From: Anaeromyxobacter terrae
Lineage (GTDB): Bacteria; Myxococcota; Myxococcia; Myxococcales; Anaeromyxobacteraceae
Direction: 5' to 3'
Length of the DNA: 64,000 bases
NCBI RefSeq assembly: GCF_022690685.1
Contig: NZ_JALCYY010000001.1
Span: 124,001-188,000, forward strand
Numbering within the stretch: the stretch's first letter is position 1; each line of letters starts with the position of its first letter. Shown piece after piece: positions 44,504 to 55,291 of the stretch. Under the pieces are notes generated by a model, which saw only the letters and a program-made list of their open reading frames with translations, was not told where the DNA came from and searched no databases. Made by a program: the position numbers and the translations under genes.

Positions 44504-45811
44504 ATGGGCATGAACGGTACCGTTCCTCCGGGCCGCCGGGCGGCCGTCGTCGCGGGCCTCCGCACGCCGTTCGTCAAGGCGGGCACGGACTTCAAGGACC
44601 TCTCCGCCGTCGAGCTCGGCGCGCTCGTCGTGAACGAGCTCGTCGCGCGCAGCGGGATCCCGCCGAAGGAGTTCGACTCGGTGGTGTTCGGCCAGGTGAT
44701 CCCGTCGCCCACCGTGACGCTCATCGGCCGCGAGATGGTGCTCCGCACGCAGCTCCCGCGCAGCGTGCAGGCGCACACCGTCGCCCGCGCCTGCGCCACG
44801 TCGATCCAGACGACCACCGACGCGGCCGACCAGATCCTGCTCGGCCACTCCGACTGCGCCATCTCGGGCGGCGCCGAGTCCCTGTCGGACGCGCCCATCT
44901 TCGCGACCCGCGCGCTCGCGCAGGCGCTCGTCGAGCTCTCGCGGGCGAAGACCCTCACCGACCGGCTCCGGCTCCTCTCGACCCTGCGCCCGAAGGACTT
45001 CGCGCCCCAGCCGCCCGCACTCAAGGAGCCGACCACGGGGCTCACCATGGGCGAGAGCGCCGAGCTCATGGCGCAGCGGAACGGGATCTCGCGCGAGGCG
45101 CAGGACCGCGTCGCCTACGAGAGCCACCGCCGCGCCGCCGCGGCGTGGGAGGGCGGCAAGTTCGACGGCGAGGTCATGCACGTCCCGGTGCCGCCGCGCT
45201 TCGAGCGGGTCGCCGCGAAGGACAACGTCGTCCGCAAGGAGACGACCCTGGAGGCGCTCGCGGCGCTCAGGCCCGTGTTCGACCGCAGGTACGGCACCAT
45301 CACCGCCGGCAACGCCTCGCCGCTCACCGACGGCGCCGCCGCGCTCGTGCTCATGAGCGAGGACAAGGCGCGCGCGCTCGGGATGAGGCCGCTCGGCTTC
45401 GTCCGCTCCTACGCCTACGCGGCGCTCGATCCGCGCGACCAGCTCCTGCAGGGGCCGGCCTACGCCGCGCCGGTGGCGCTCGACCGCGCCGGGCTCCGGC
45501 TCGCGGACATGGACCTCGTCGACATGCACGAGGCGTTCGCGGCGCAGGTGCTCTCCAACCTGAAGGCGTTCGCCTCGAAAGACTTCGCGGCGAAGGAGCT
45601 CGGCCGCCCGGAGCCGCTCGGCGAGATCGACCCCGCGAAGCTCAACGTGAACGGCGGCTCGATCGCCCTCGGCCATCCGTTCGCCGCCACCGGCGCGCGG
45701 ATGATCGTGCAGACGCTCCGCGAGCTCTCGCGCCGCAACGGCCAGTACGCGCTGCTCACGGTGTGCGCGGCGGGCGGCCTCGGGGCGGCGCTCGTCCTCG
45801 AGCGCGAGTGA
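44504..45811 (+). CDS. fadI: Acetyl-CoA acyltransferase, beta-oxidation complex beta subunit
   Basis: 435 aa from ATG 44504, with CGGAGAG upstream. Thiolase motifs are complete: the nucleophile Cys97 (A-R-A-C-A-T-S-I-Q), H-E-A-F-A-A-Q near 345, G-H-P-F-A-A-T-G near 390 and the second Cys in V-C-A-A-G-G-L-G near 425. It cleaves 3-ketoacyl-CoA with CoA to release acetyl-CoA. The alpha subunit gene follows after 31 bp, so the two form the beta-oxidation complex. The order and the pairing with a FadJ-like alpha subunit favour fadI over fadA. Confidence 0.93.
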   Translation: MGMNGTVPPGRRAAVVAGLRTPFVKAGTDFKDLSAVELGALVVNELVARSGIPPKEFDSVVFGQVIPSPTVTLIGREMVLRTQLPRSVQAHTVARACATSIQTTTDAADQILLGHSDCAISGGAESLSDAPIFATRALAQALVELSRAKTLTDRLRLLSTLRPKDFAPQPPALKEPTTGLTMGESAELMAQRNGISREAQDRVAYESHRRAAAAWEGGKFDGEVMHVPVPPRFERVAAKDNVVRKETTLEALAALRPVFDRRYGTITAGNASPLTDGAAALVLMSEDKARALGMRPLGFVRSYAYAALDPRDQLLQGPAYAAPVALDRAGLRLADMDLVDMHEAFAAQVLSNLKAFASKDFAAKELGRPEPLGEIDPAKLNVNGGSIALGHPFAATGARMIVQTLRELSRRNGQYALLTVCAAGGLGAALVLERE

Positions 45812-45842
45812 GCACGGGCCCGGACATCGCGGAGGGACGCAC

Positions 45843-48011
<2,169 letters not shown>

Positions 48012-48526
48012 CTCCTGCGCTCCCGGCGCGACGTCCCCGAGGCCCCGCGACGCCCCGCTGCGTCGCGGGGCCTCTTCGTTTCGGAGCGTCGAGCGGCTCG
48101 ACGAACCTGCGCGGGCCACCGCGACCATCGGTGCGGGTCCCGCGACGGCACCCGGGTCCCGCAGGACCGTGGCCTGTCTGACGCGCAAAGGGATTCCGCG
48201 AAGCGAGCAATTACGCGCAACAGCGCGGAATGGTTGCCCCAGGTCAAGATTCGCGCTTCGGGCGTTGTCTGGCATGGAGCGTCGAGCGGGGGATTCCATG
48301 ATCGCCGCTTCGTGGAATTTCGCGCGCTGGAATCACAGGTTCGGCGTCGTCCCTGAGCCGACTTCACGCAGGGTCCGTGGCGAAGACCTTGCGCGAGGAG
48401 ACGGGGGTGAGTCTGGCGCGCATGACGCAAATGAGCGTCGGGCAATTTGACGCAGCGCCAACTCGCGCTTTTCATGCGCGACCCGCCCCCCCGATGGGCG
48501 CGGGGACTCTCTGGAGACGACGACAC
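48012..48526. other. Long intergenic region upstream of decaheme cytochrome 1
   Basis: After the fadIJ terminator it becomes visibly richer in A and T than its surroundings. It holds AGCAATTACGCGCAA at 48206-48220, inverted repeats TTCCGCG/CGCGGAA (48194-48229) and ATTCCA/TGGAAT near 48293-48318, and TGACGCA twice near 48423 and 48448. I see no convincing gene; the open frame at 48169-48450 lacks a ribosome site. It must contain the cytochrome promoter. Confidence 0.55.
48039..48081 (+). terminator. Rho-independent terminator of the fadIJ operon
   Basis: A perfect 14-bp stem (GAGGCCCCGCGACG at 48039-48052 with 48061-48074), 8-nt loop, then TTCGTTTC. It lies 27 bp after the fadJ stop. Confidence 0.85.
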
Positions 48527-50707
48527 ATGACGAGACAGCTCTTCAAGGCGATGGGGATGTTCCTCCTCGCCGGCACGCTCGCGCTCGCGGGCTGCTCGGC
48601 GGACAAGGGTGATCCGGGTCCCGCTGGCCCCACCGGCCCCACGGGACCGACCGGGCCGACCGGCCCTGGCGGCGCGGACGGGCAGACGCCCATCACCGCC
48701 GAGACCTGCGCGCTCTGCCACGGCAAGTCGCAGCTCGCGGACTCCGCCGCCGGTCACGACGCGGTGGCGGCCGCCGCGCTCGCGAAGGGCAGCATCACCG
48801 TGAACGCGGTGGTCGTCGACACCAGCACCGACTCCCGCCAGCCGGTGGTCCTCTTCACGCTCAAGAACGACAAGGGCGTGGCCGTCGCCGGCTACACGCG
48901 CTTCCGCCTCACGGTCGCGAAGCTCGTTCCCGCCGCGGGCGGCGAGCCGGACAAGTGGCAGGCGTACGTGAACAGCAAGTCGACCACCACGACGGCGATC
49001 AACCCGACGACCGAGTACTCCTACGGCACGACGGGCTCGGTCGGCACGATCCGGGACCTGGGCAACGGCGTGTACGAGTACACGTTCAAGACCGATCTGG
49101 CCTTCGTGTCCGCCCCGCTCGCGGTCAGCTACGACGCGGCGGCCGTGCACCGCATCGGCATTCAGACCGCCGACAGCACGTACACCGACGCCACCACCGG
49201 CACGCCGGTGCTCACGGTCGCGGCGAACGGCTACGCCGACTTCATGCCCGAGAGCTCGACCCTCGTCGCCACGGCGCGTGACATCGCCACGACCGCGGCC
49301 TGCAACCAGTGCCACGGCAAGCTCACGGTCCACGGTCGCCGGATGGAGATCCCGTTCTGCGTCACCTGCCACAACAAGGGCGGGATGGACTCGAGCGGCT
49401 CGCCGATCGACATGACGGTCATGGTCCACCGCATCCACGCGGCGTCGGTCGTGAAGAACCCGTTCACCATCGGTAGCCACGACTTCAGCGGGGTGACCTA
49501 CCCGCAGAGCGTCCTCAACTGCACGAAGTGCCACACCGGCGCGAACGCGGACGCCTGGAACACCAAGCCGAGCGCCCACGCCTGCACGAGCTGCCACGAC
49601 GGCGTCGTGTTCGCCGGGACGACGCCCGGGACGAACCAGGTGGCCCACCCGTTCAACATCGCCGCCACGGCCGACTGCAAGTCCTGCCACACCACGGACC
49701 AGCTCACGACCGCGCACGCGCAGGTCGACCAGGTCGAGGCGAAGAAGCTCAAGTACGAGATCGTCTCGATCGCGAAGACGGCGCCGGGTGAGCTCCCGGC
49801 CGTGACGTTCAAGGTCGTCGAGGTCGCGACGGGCAACGCCGTCGACATCAAGGCGAGCCCGTACTTCACGCAGCCGAACGGCGCGTCGTCGCTCGCGGTC
49901 CTCATCGGCTGGAGCAACTCCGACATCCGCAACGTCGGCACGAACGCGACGTTCGGCGGGGCGGTGAGCATCAACGCGCTGGGCCCTGCGGCGGTCGCGA
50001 ACGGCGACGGCACGTTCACCGTCACCTCGACGGTCGCGGTCCCGGCCGACGCCAAGGGCAGCGGCACCGTCGCGCTCCAGGGCCACCCTGCGGCCGTGGT
50101 GAACGGCGCCGCGGTGCGCCTCCCGGTGACGAGCGTCTCGAAGCCGTTCGCCATCACGGACGCGACCCCGGTCGCGCGCCGCACGGTCGTCAACATCGCC
50201 AAGTGCAACGCCTGCCACGGCAACCTCAGCCTGCACGGCTCGAACCGCACGGGTGACATCACCACCTGCACGCTGTGCCACAACGGCGAGGCGACGGATC
50301 GCTCGAAGCGCCCGGCGACCGGCACGACGGCGGACGGCAAGGTCGAGGAGTCGATCGACTTCAAGACCATGATCCACGCCATCCACGGCAACCAGGAGCG
50401 CTCGACCGGCATCGTGGTGTACGGCTACGGCAACTCGGTGAACGACTTCTCCGAGGTCACCTACCCGAACGTGCTCGCGAGCTGCCAGGCCTGCCACGAG
50501 GCCGGCACGTACGCCGACACGAAGGCGGCGACGGGCTCGACGACCGGCACCGGCGCCGACGCGGTGGACGTGACGGACAACCTCCGCACGACGAAGCAGG
50601 CCGCGGTCTGCTCCTCCTGCCACCTGAACTCCCTCGTGAAGAGCCACATGCTCCAGAACGGCGGCGCGTTCGGCGTCACGCAGGCGCAGATCGACTCGGT
50701 CCAGTAG
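48527..50707 (+). CDS. Outer-membrane decaheme c-type cytochrome lipoprotein (OmcA/MtrC family), collagen-like stalk
   Basis: 726 aa from ATG 48527. The lipoprotein signal ends L-A-L-A-G with Cys23. Immediately after comes a collagen-like run of eight Gly-X-Y triplets (G-P-T repeated), then a globular part with exactly ten C-x-x-C-H haem sites (CALCH, CNQCH, CVTCH, CTKCH, CTSCH, CKSCH, CNACH, CTLCH, CQACH, CSSCH) in two clusters of five or six separated by beta-rich domains. This is the OmcA/MtrC layout used for electron transfer to extracellular acceptors such as Fe(III). Likely lipid-anchored on the outer face of the outer membrane. Convergent with a second decaheme gene. Confidence 0.93.
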   Translation: MTRQLFKAMGMFLLAGTLALAGCSADKGDPGPAGPTGPTGPTGPTGPGGADGQTPITAETCALCHGKSQLADSAAGHDAVAAAALAKGSITVNAVVVDTSTDSRQPVVLFTLKNDKGVAVAGYTRFRLTVAKLVPAAGGEPDKWQAYVNSKSTTTTAINPTTEYSYGTTGSVGTIRDLGNGVYEYTFKTDLAFVSAPLAVSYDAAAVHRIGIQTADSTYTDATTGTPVLTVAANGYADFMPESSTLVATARDIATTAACNQCHGKLTVHGRRMEIPFCVTCHNKGGMDSSGSPIDMTVMVHRIHAASVVKNPFTIGSHDFSGVTYPQSVLNCTKCHTGANADAWNTKPSAHACTSCHDGVVFAGTTPGTNQVAHPFNIAATADCKSCHTTDQLTTAHAQVDQVEAKKLKYEIVSIAKTAPGELPAVTFKVVEVATGNAVDIKASPYFTQPNGASSLAVLIGWSNSDIRNVGTNATFGGAVSINALGPAAVANGDGTFTVTSTVAVPADAKGSGTVALQGHPAAVVNGAAVRLPVTSVSKPFAITDATPVARRTVVNIAKCNACHGNLSLHGSNRTGDITTCTLCHNGEATDRSKRPATGTTADGKVEESIDFKTMIHAIHGNQERSTGIVVYGYGNSVNDFSEVTYPNVLASCQACHEAGTYADTKAATGSTTGTGADAVDVTDNLRTTKQAAVCSSCHLNSLVKSHMLQNGGAFGVTQAQIDSVQ

Positions 50708-50769
50708 ACGAGCCACACTCCCGGCGGACGGCGGCCCCGCCGCCGCCCGCCGGCAGCCTGAAGCACCCG

Positions 50770-50810
50770 CCGCCCCCCCGGAGCCTCGCGCCCCGGGGGG
50801 CGGTTCGTTT
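50770..50810 (+). terminator. Terminator of decaheme cytochrome 1
   Basis: CCGCCCCCC (50770-50778) pairs with GGGGGGCGG (50795-50803), with a short extension after one bulged base, followed by TTCGTTTCG. It starts 63 bp after the stop. Confidence 0.75.
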
Positions 50811-51176
50811 CGTCCGTGCCGATCGGCGGACGAGGCGGGCGCCTGCGCCCGGCGGCGACCATCGGTCGAGCACGAGGGCCGCGACGATCAGAGGTGGCCG
50901 TAGTGCGGCGGCCACGACTTCACCGCGGCGGCAAGATGACAGCGCTGTACGAGCTCGCGCTCCTGGCGCTGATCGCTCGAGTGGACCCGCCCGCCCTCGC
51001 CCTTCGACAGGCTCGCATCCGATGCAACACGGCCGTCGCCGGCGTTACGGTGGGCCCGCACGCGCCGGCGTACCGGGTCGAACTCGTGCGCCCGGCGCGC
51101 TTCCCCATGAAAAAGAGTGAGGCGGGCACCTTCGTGCGAGCCGCACCGGGGGTAAGCGATGGTGCGAGTAAAAGGT

Positions 51177-51202
51177 GCGAGGTGGGGCGGACCCCACCTC
51201 GC
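51177..51202 (-). terminator. Terminator of decaheme cytochrome 2
   Basis: GCGAGGTGGGG pairs perfectly with CCCCACCTCGC around a 4-nt loop (11 bp). On the minus strand it is followed by ACCTTTTAC. It lies 9 bp after the stop. Confidence 0.85.
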
Positions 51203-51211
51203 CGGTCTCGA

Positions 51212-53581
51212 CTAGAGGCCGTCCGCCCAGCGGTTGAACGCCGCCTGGTGGTCAGCGCCCGCGTTCGGGTGGCACACCACGCAGCTCTCGACCTGCGCGC
51301 CATCGACCGGCGTACCGGTGAACGCCGGGGCGACGCCGATCTGGCCCATGATGTCCTGGGTGACCGCGTCGAGGTTGGCGCTCGTGCCGGCCACGAGCGT
51401 GCCGAACATGGCCGTGTGCTGGTTGAACGCGGCGAGCGTGCCGGCGTCGTCCTCGTTGATGAGCTTCGCGCGGTGGCAGGAGCCGCAGGCGCGCGACGCC
51501 GGGCCGACGGCGTAGCTCGGGACGTTCTGGATGTTGCGGTTCGCGACGGGGTCCGACGCCGAGAGGAGGCTCGGCAGCGACTTCGTCTGGTCCGGCACCT
51601 CGTACGTCCCGCTGTTGTGGCACGAGTTGCAGTTCAGGGTCCCGGCGAAGTTCGGGTAGTTGCCCTCGACGTGCAGCTCGTGGCGCAGCACCGCGATCGG
51701 GTCGGCGTAGTTGATGTCACCCGGATCGAACGCCTGCATCGAGTGGATGGCGTGGATGTAGGAGTCGATCGACCGCGACTGCATCTCGAGGTGCGACCCG
51801 CCGTTCAGGACGGTGTGGCAGGTGCGGCAGGCGACGACGCCCGCGCTGCCGTAGGAGGCGTTGTGGAACGTCGTCCCGAGCGCGTCGTGGCAGGCGTTGC
51901 ACTTCGCCGGGTCCACGATGTTCTTGCCGTACGAGCTCGCGGCCGCGACGAGCGTCGTGGCGCCGACGAGATCGACGGTCTGGGCCACGCCCTTGATGGC
52001 GAGGGCGGGGCTGGCGGTGTCAGCGAGGTTGCTGAGCAGCTTCGGAAGGACGACCACCTCGGCCCGCTCGACCGTGGAGCCGATCTTGGTCGCCCAGGTG
52101 CTCAGGTCGATCGTGGCGGTCCAGGACGGCGCGGTGCCGCTGAAGGTGACGCGCGGGTGGACCGTGGCGCCGGCGGTCGCCTCGAGGTTCCGGCTGCCGT
52201 CCGCGTGCGTCCCGTGGCCGCTGACGACGAAGTCCTTCGTGCCGTAGCCGTAGAGGCTCACCACAACCGTCGGGACGATGTTGGCCGCCGTCTGGGTGAT
52301 GCTGTCGCCGCCGGTCTTCGTCGCGCTGAAGCTGACGGTCAGCACGTTCGTGGTCTTGTCGAACGAGGCCGAGTCGACCTTGGTCGTGAAGACGTCCGAG
52401 TACCGCGTGCCGTCAGCGGCGTAGATGGTCGCGATGCGGCCGCCGTGGATCTGCTTGAACGTCTTGGCGCCGCCGACCTTGTGGCACAGGCCACAGTCCG
52501 TGGTGGCGAGGTCCATGCCGCCGTGGATGGCCGCCGGCATGACGCCCGGGTTCGTCGTCGTCCCGTCGCCCAGGAGGGCGGGGGCGCGCTTCGGGTCGGT
52601 GCCGCCCTTGCCGTTCACCGGGTGGCAGCTCTTGCAGGTGGAGATCTTGAAGTTGGCGTCGGCGAGGACGACGTCGAGCTTGCCCTCGTGGCAGGTCACG
52701 CAGTTCGCCATCGACTGCGGGAAGTTGAACTCCATCGCGTGCGACATGTGCGTGTCGTTCATGACGTTCGCCGTGTAGGCGTACGTCGTCTTGTCGGCCG
52801 TCGTGATGCCGTCGGCCTTGTACCCGGCGGGATCGTCGGCGATCTTCTGCCAGTCCTGGTCCGACCCGACGCGCTTGCCGGTGTGGCAGGCCTTGCAGGA
52901 CGCGAAGTCCGGCAGGCCGGCGACGCGGGCCTGGCGGTAGCCGTGCTTCGAGTACGGCGCGCCGTGGCACTTCTCGCAGCCGGAGACGTTCGCCGAGGAG
53001 GTGTAGTCGATCGCGCCGTAGACCTTGGCCGCGCTCGCCACGTTGTCCGGGAACGCGTAGTGGCCGGTCGTCGGCGCCTGCAGCACGGTCGCGTCCGCGA
53101 TGTACCCGTAGATCATCGCGCTCTGCGAGGTCTCGGGGACGAAGCTCGGGTTCACGCCGGTCTTCGAGACGGCCGTGTACTGGGCGCCCTTGCCGCCGTC
53201 CACGATGCCCTTGAAGTGAATCCCGCCGTTGAACTGGAAGGTGTGGTCCGTGCTGAAGGTCTTCGTCGCCGCGTCGTACTCCGAGGCGTAGAAGGTCTTC
53301 TGCGTCATGTTGCTCAGCGTGTCGTCACAGGCCCCGCCCGGGCAGGCCGCAGCCGCCGGGTAGACCGTGAAGGTCAGCGTCGACGTGGTCGCGGTGGTCG
53401 CGACGCCGTCGATCACGAGCTTCAGCTTGCCCGTGACCGCGCTCATGCCGTCGTTGCCGTTCGTGCCGTCGGTACCGTCGGTGCCGTTGGCGCCGTTCGC
53501 GCCCTTCTCGCCCTGGCAGCCCGCCAGCGCGAGCACGCCGGCGAAGAGCAGCGCGCCGAACTTGTTCATCCGTCTCTGCAT
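51212..53581 (-). CDS. Second outer-membrane decaheme c-type cytochrome lipoprotein, collagen-like stalk
   Basis: 789 aa from the ATG at 53581, where GGAGGG lies 9 nt upstream; ATG 53569 is an alternative. The lipobox L-A-L-A-G ends at Cys22. Seven Gly-X-Y triplets follow (G-E-K, G-A-N, G-T-D type), hydrophilic and Pro-free, unlike the Pro/Thr type of the neighbouring cytochrome. Ten C-x-x-C-H sites are present (CEKCH, CKACH, CVTCH, CKSCH, CGLCH, CNACH, CRTCH, CNSCH, CGSCH, CVVCH), five on each side of a beta-rich middle domain. OmcA/MtrC-like extracellular electron-transfer protein. The partner porin/periplasmic cytochrome genes are not in the window. Confidence 0.93.
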   Translation of the reverse strand: MQRRMNKFGALLFAGVLALAGCQGEKGANGANGTDGTDGTNGNDGMSAVTGKLKLVIDGVATTATTSTLTFTVYPAAAACPGGACDDTLSNMTQKTFYASEYDAATKTFSTDHTFQFNGGIHFKGIVDGGKGAQYTAVSKTGVNPSFVPETSQSAMIYGYIADATVLQAPTTGHYAFPDNVASAAKVYGAIDYTSSANVSGCEKCHGAPYSKHGYRQARVAGLPDFASCKACHTGKRVGSDQDWQKIADDPAGYKADGITTADKTTYAYTANVMNDTHMSHAMEFNFPQSMANCVTCHEGKLDVVLADANFKISTCKSCHPVNGKGGTDPKRAPALLGDGTTTNPGVMPAAIHGGMDLATTDCGLCHKVGGAKTFKQIHGGRIATIYAADGTRYSDVFTTKVDSASFDKTTNVLTVSFSATKTGGDSITQTAANIVPTVVVSLYGYGTKDFVVSGHGTHADGSRNLEATAGATVHPRVTFSGTAPSWTATIDLSTWATKIGSTVERAEVVVLPKLLSNLADTASPALAIKGVAQTVDLVGATTLVAAASSYGKNIVDPAKCNACHDALGTTFHNASYGSAGVVACRTCHTVLNGGSHLEMQSRSIDSYIHAIHSMQAFDPGDINYADPIAVLRHELHVEGNYPNFAGTLNCNSCHNSGTYEVPDQTKSLPSLLSASDPVANRNIQNVPSYAVGPASRACGSCHRAKLINEDDAGTLAAFNQHTAMFGTLVAGTSANLDAVTQDIMGQIGVAPAFTGTPVDGAQVESCVVCHPNAGADHQAAFNRWADGL

Positions 53582-53601
53582 GTGGTGAAACCCTCCAGGT
53601 G

Positions 53602-53623
53602 GGCTGGGCGCGAGCGCCCAGCC
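53602..53623. promoter_or_regulatory. Hairpin in the leader of decaheme cytochrome 2
   Basis: GGCTGGGCG (53602-53610) is complementary to CGCCCAGCC (53615-53623), a 9-bp stem with a 4-nt loop, located 20-42 nt upstream of the start codon. It could stabilise or regulate the mRNA leader. Confidence 0.5.
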
Positions 53624-53633
53624 TTGATCTCTA

Positions 53634-53657
53634 GCAATTGTTGGTTCAGGCAATTGC
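53634..53657. promoter_or_regulatory. AT-rich dyad upstream of decaheme cytochrome 2
   Basis: GCAATTG and CAATTGC are arranged as an inverted repeat with a 10-nt spacer, 53-76 bp before the start. The AT-rich half-sites are unusual for this DNA and fit a dimeric regulator binding site near the promoter. Confidence 0.5.
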
Positions 53658-54346
53658 AGACTGCCCGTCGCGCATGAAACGAGGGGAACCCCCCTCCGTC
53701 TAGATTCCGACCCCCGAATGCGTGCCGCGAGCCAAAATCAACGGAGGCTCGCAGCGCAAATCCTCCGAGGCTCAGTGCGCCGGCGCGCATCCGGATCTCG
53801 CGGGCAACCTGCCGACGGAACGACGCTTTTGCCGCTGTGCCGCGGAGCCGTGCATTGGGTGACGTTCTCTCGCTGTGAATCCCGCAAATCGCGCGCGGGC
53901 TTCCGGATTGGTGCGGCAAGAAAGCGCACCGACAGACAACGGCAGCAAATACGCGCAATTGGCGTCGCCCGAGCGGATCATTCGCGCGCTCGGGTTGGAC
54001 GTCACCCCTGGGTCAGGAGCGTGCCCCTGCGGCAATGAGCCGCCGGCGCGGGCGCTCGCACCGAGCGCGAAGGCGGCCTCGCGGCGTTCAGAGGCTGGCC
54101 CGCAGGCGGGCCTCGCGTCTCCACGACTCTCCACGACGAAGCGATCCCGTCCATCGCGACGCTGGCGATGGAGCGGCCGGCACGTCGTCCAGCCTCTCCG
54201 CGAAGACGCAGGACCTGCTCGGCAGGCCGCGAGAGCTCCGGCGCGAGCCGAGAGCCGACCAGGCACGGGCAGGCCACCGTCCGGCAGCACCCGCGGCGCG
54301 CCGGGCGCTGCTGGGCTATAGATGCGGTCGACCCGCGAGGCGCCCC

Positions 54347-55282
54347 GTGAAGCTCCGCCGCATCCTGCCGCTCGTCATCGGCTTCGTCCTCGTCCCCGCG
54401 GCGCTCATGCTGACGGTGGGCATCCTCATCCTCGTCTACGGCACCCTGCCGCGGGACTACGTCTTCGGCTGGCTCATCGTCGCGCTCGTCACGACGACCA
54501 TCGCGGGGTCGGCCGCGACGCTCGCGGTGATCTTCCGCGAGGCCCGGCTCGCGAAGCTCCAGACCGACTTCGTGAACAAGGTCTCCCACGATCTCAGGAC
54601 GCCGCTCACCTCGATCCGGATGTTCGTCGAGACGCTCCAGCTCGGCCGCATCCCCGACGAGGCGCGCCAGCGCGAGGCGCTCGAGATCATCTCGGAGGAG
54701 ACCGCCCGGCTCTCCGGGCTCATCAACAGGCTCCTCGACTGGGCGCGTATGGAGTCCGGCCGCCGCAGCTACCAGCTCACCCGCGAGCCGGTCGGCCCCA
54801 TCGTCGATTCGGCGCTCCAGGCGTTCGAGGCGCTGCTCCTGCAGCACCCGGCGACGGTGGAGCGCCACGTCGCGCCGGACCTGCCGCCGGTCATGGCCGA
54901 CCGGAAGGCGCTCTCCGAGGCGATCCTCGACCTCCTGCAGAACGCCCACAAGTACACCGGCCCCGAGAAGCGCATCACCGTGCGCGCCGTGGCGAGCGGC
55001 CCGACCGTGCAGATCAGCGTCTCCGACAACGGGCCGGGCATCCCCGAGCGCGAGCACAAGCGGATCTTCAAGAAGTTCTACCGGGCGCGCGACCCGCTCT
55101 CGCGCACGATCGAGGGGACCGGCCTCGGGCTCGCGATGGTGAAGCACATCGCGAACGGCCACGGCGGCAAGGTGTCGGTGGCGAGCCAGGTGGGCCACGG
55201 CGCGACGTTCACGATCTCGCTGCCCGCGCTCGGCGCCGTCGCCGAGGCGCCGCAGGGCGCGCGCGCGGCGCGGCCCGCTTAG
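54347..55282 (+). CDS. Sensor histidine kinase (OmpR-type partner)
   Basis: 311 aa, GTG start with GAGG upstream. Two transmembrane segments (about 6-27 and 36-58) with almost no periplasmic loop. The phosphoacceptor box V-S-H-D-L-R-T-P-L-T-S near 80 and HATPase motifs L-L-Q-N-A-H-K-Y, D-N-G-P-G-I and G-T-G-L-G-L follow. No HAMP domain is evident. With so small an extracytoplasmic part it may sense within the membrane or through a partner. Followed 9 bp later by its response regulator; it lies upstream of the divergent decaheme cytochrome. Confidence 0.92.
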   Translation: MKLRRILPLVIGFVLVPAALMLTVGILILVYGTLPRDYVFGWLIVALVTTTIAGSAATLAVIFREARLAKLQTDFVNKVSHDLRTPLTSIRMFVETLQLGRIPDEARQREALEIISEETARLSGLINRLLDWARMESGRRSYQLTREPVGPIVDSALQAFEALLLQHPATVERHVAPDLPPVMADRKALSEAILDLLQNAHKYTGPEKRITVRAVASGPTVQISVSDNGPGIPEREHKRIFKKFYRARDPLSRTIEGTGLGLAMVKHIANGHGGKVSVASQVGHGATFTISLPALGAVAEAPQGARAARPA

Positions 55283-55291
55283 GGAGAACGT

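Larger units (their letters stand above)
50708..51211. other. Intergenic region between convergent decaheme genes
   Basis: Bounded by the two terminators. The middle holds CCCTTCGACAGGCTC at 51000-51014 and a GGTGCGAG direct repeat near 51161 and 51175. No gene is supported; frames running through it are antisense shadow of the minus-strand cytochrome. Confidence 0.55.
53582..54346. other. Divergent intergenic region between cytochrome 2 and the histidine kinase
   Basis: About 765 bp. It contains the leader hairpin, the GCAATTG dyad and AGCAAATACGCGCAA at 53944-53958, which matches the motif upstream of cytochrome 1 at 14 of 15 bases. Open frames in 53718-54321 are Arg/Ala-rich without ribosome sites and are not supported as genes. 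It must carry promoters for both flanking transcripts. Confidence 0.55.

Noticed and set aside
48169-48450. Possible small gene of 93 codons upstream of decaheme cytochrome 1
   Set aside because: No ribosome site, Arg-rich composition without a signal or domain, and it overlaps the AT-rich regulatory region.
53718-54321. Open frames between cytochrome 2 and the histidine kinase
   Set aside because: Several overlapping frames of similar length on both strands, none with a ribosome site or recognisable motif; more consistent with regulatory DNA.
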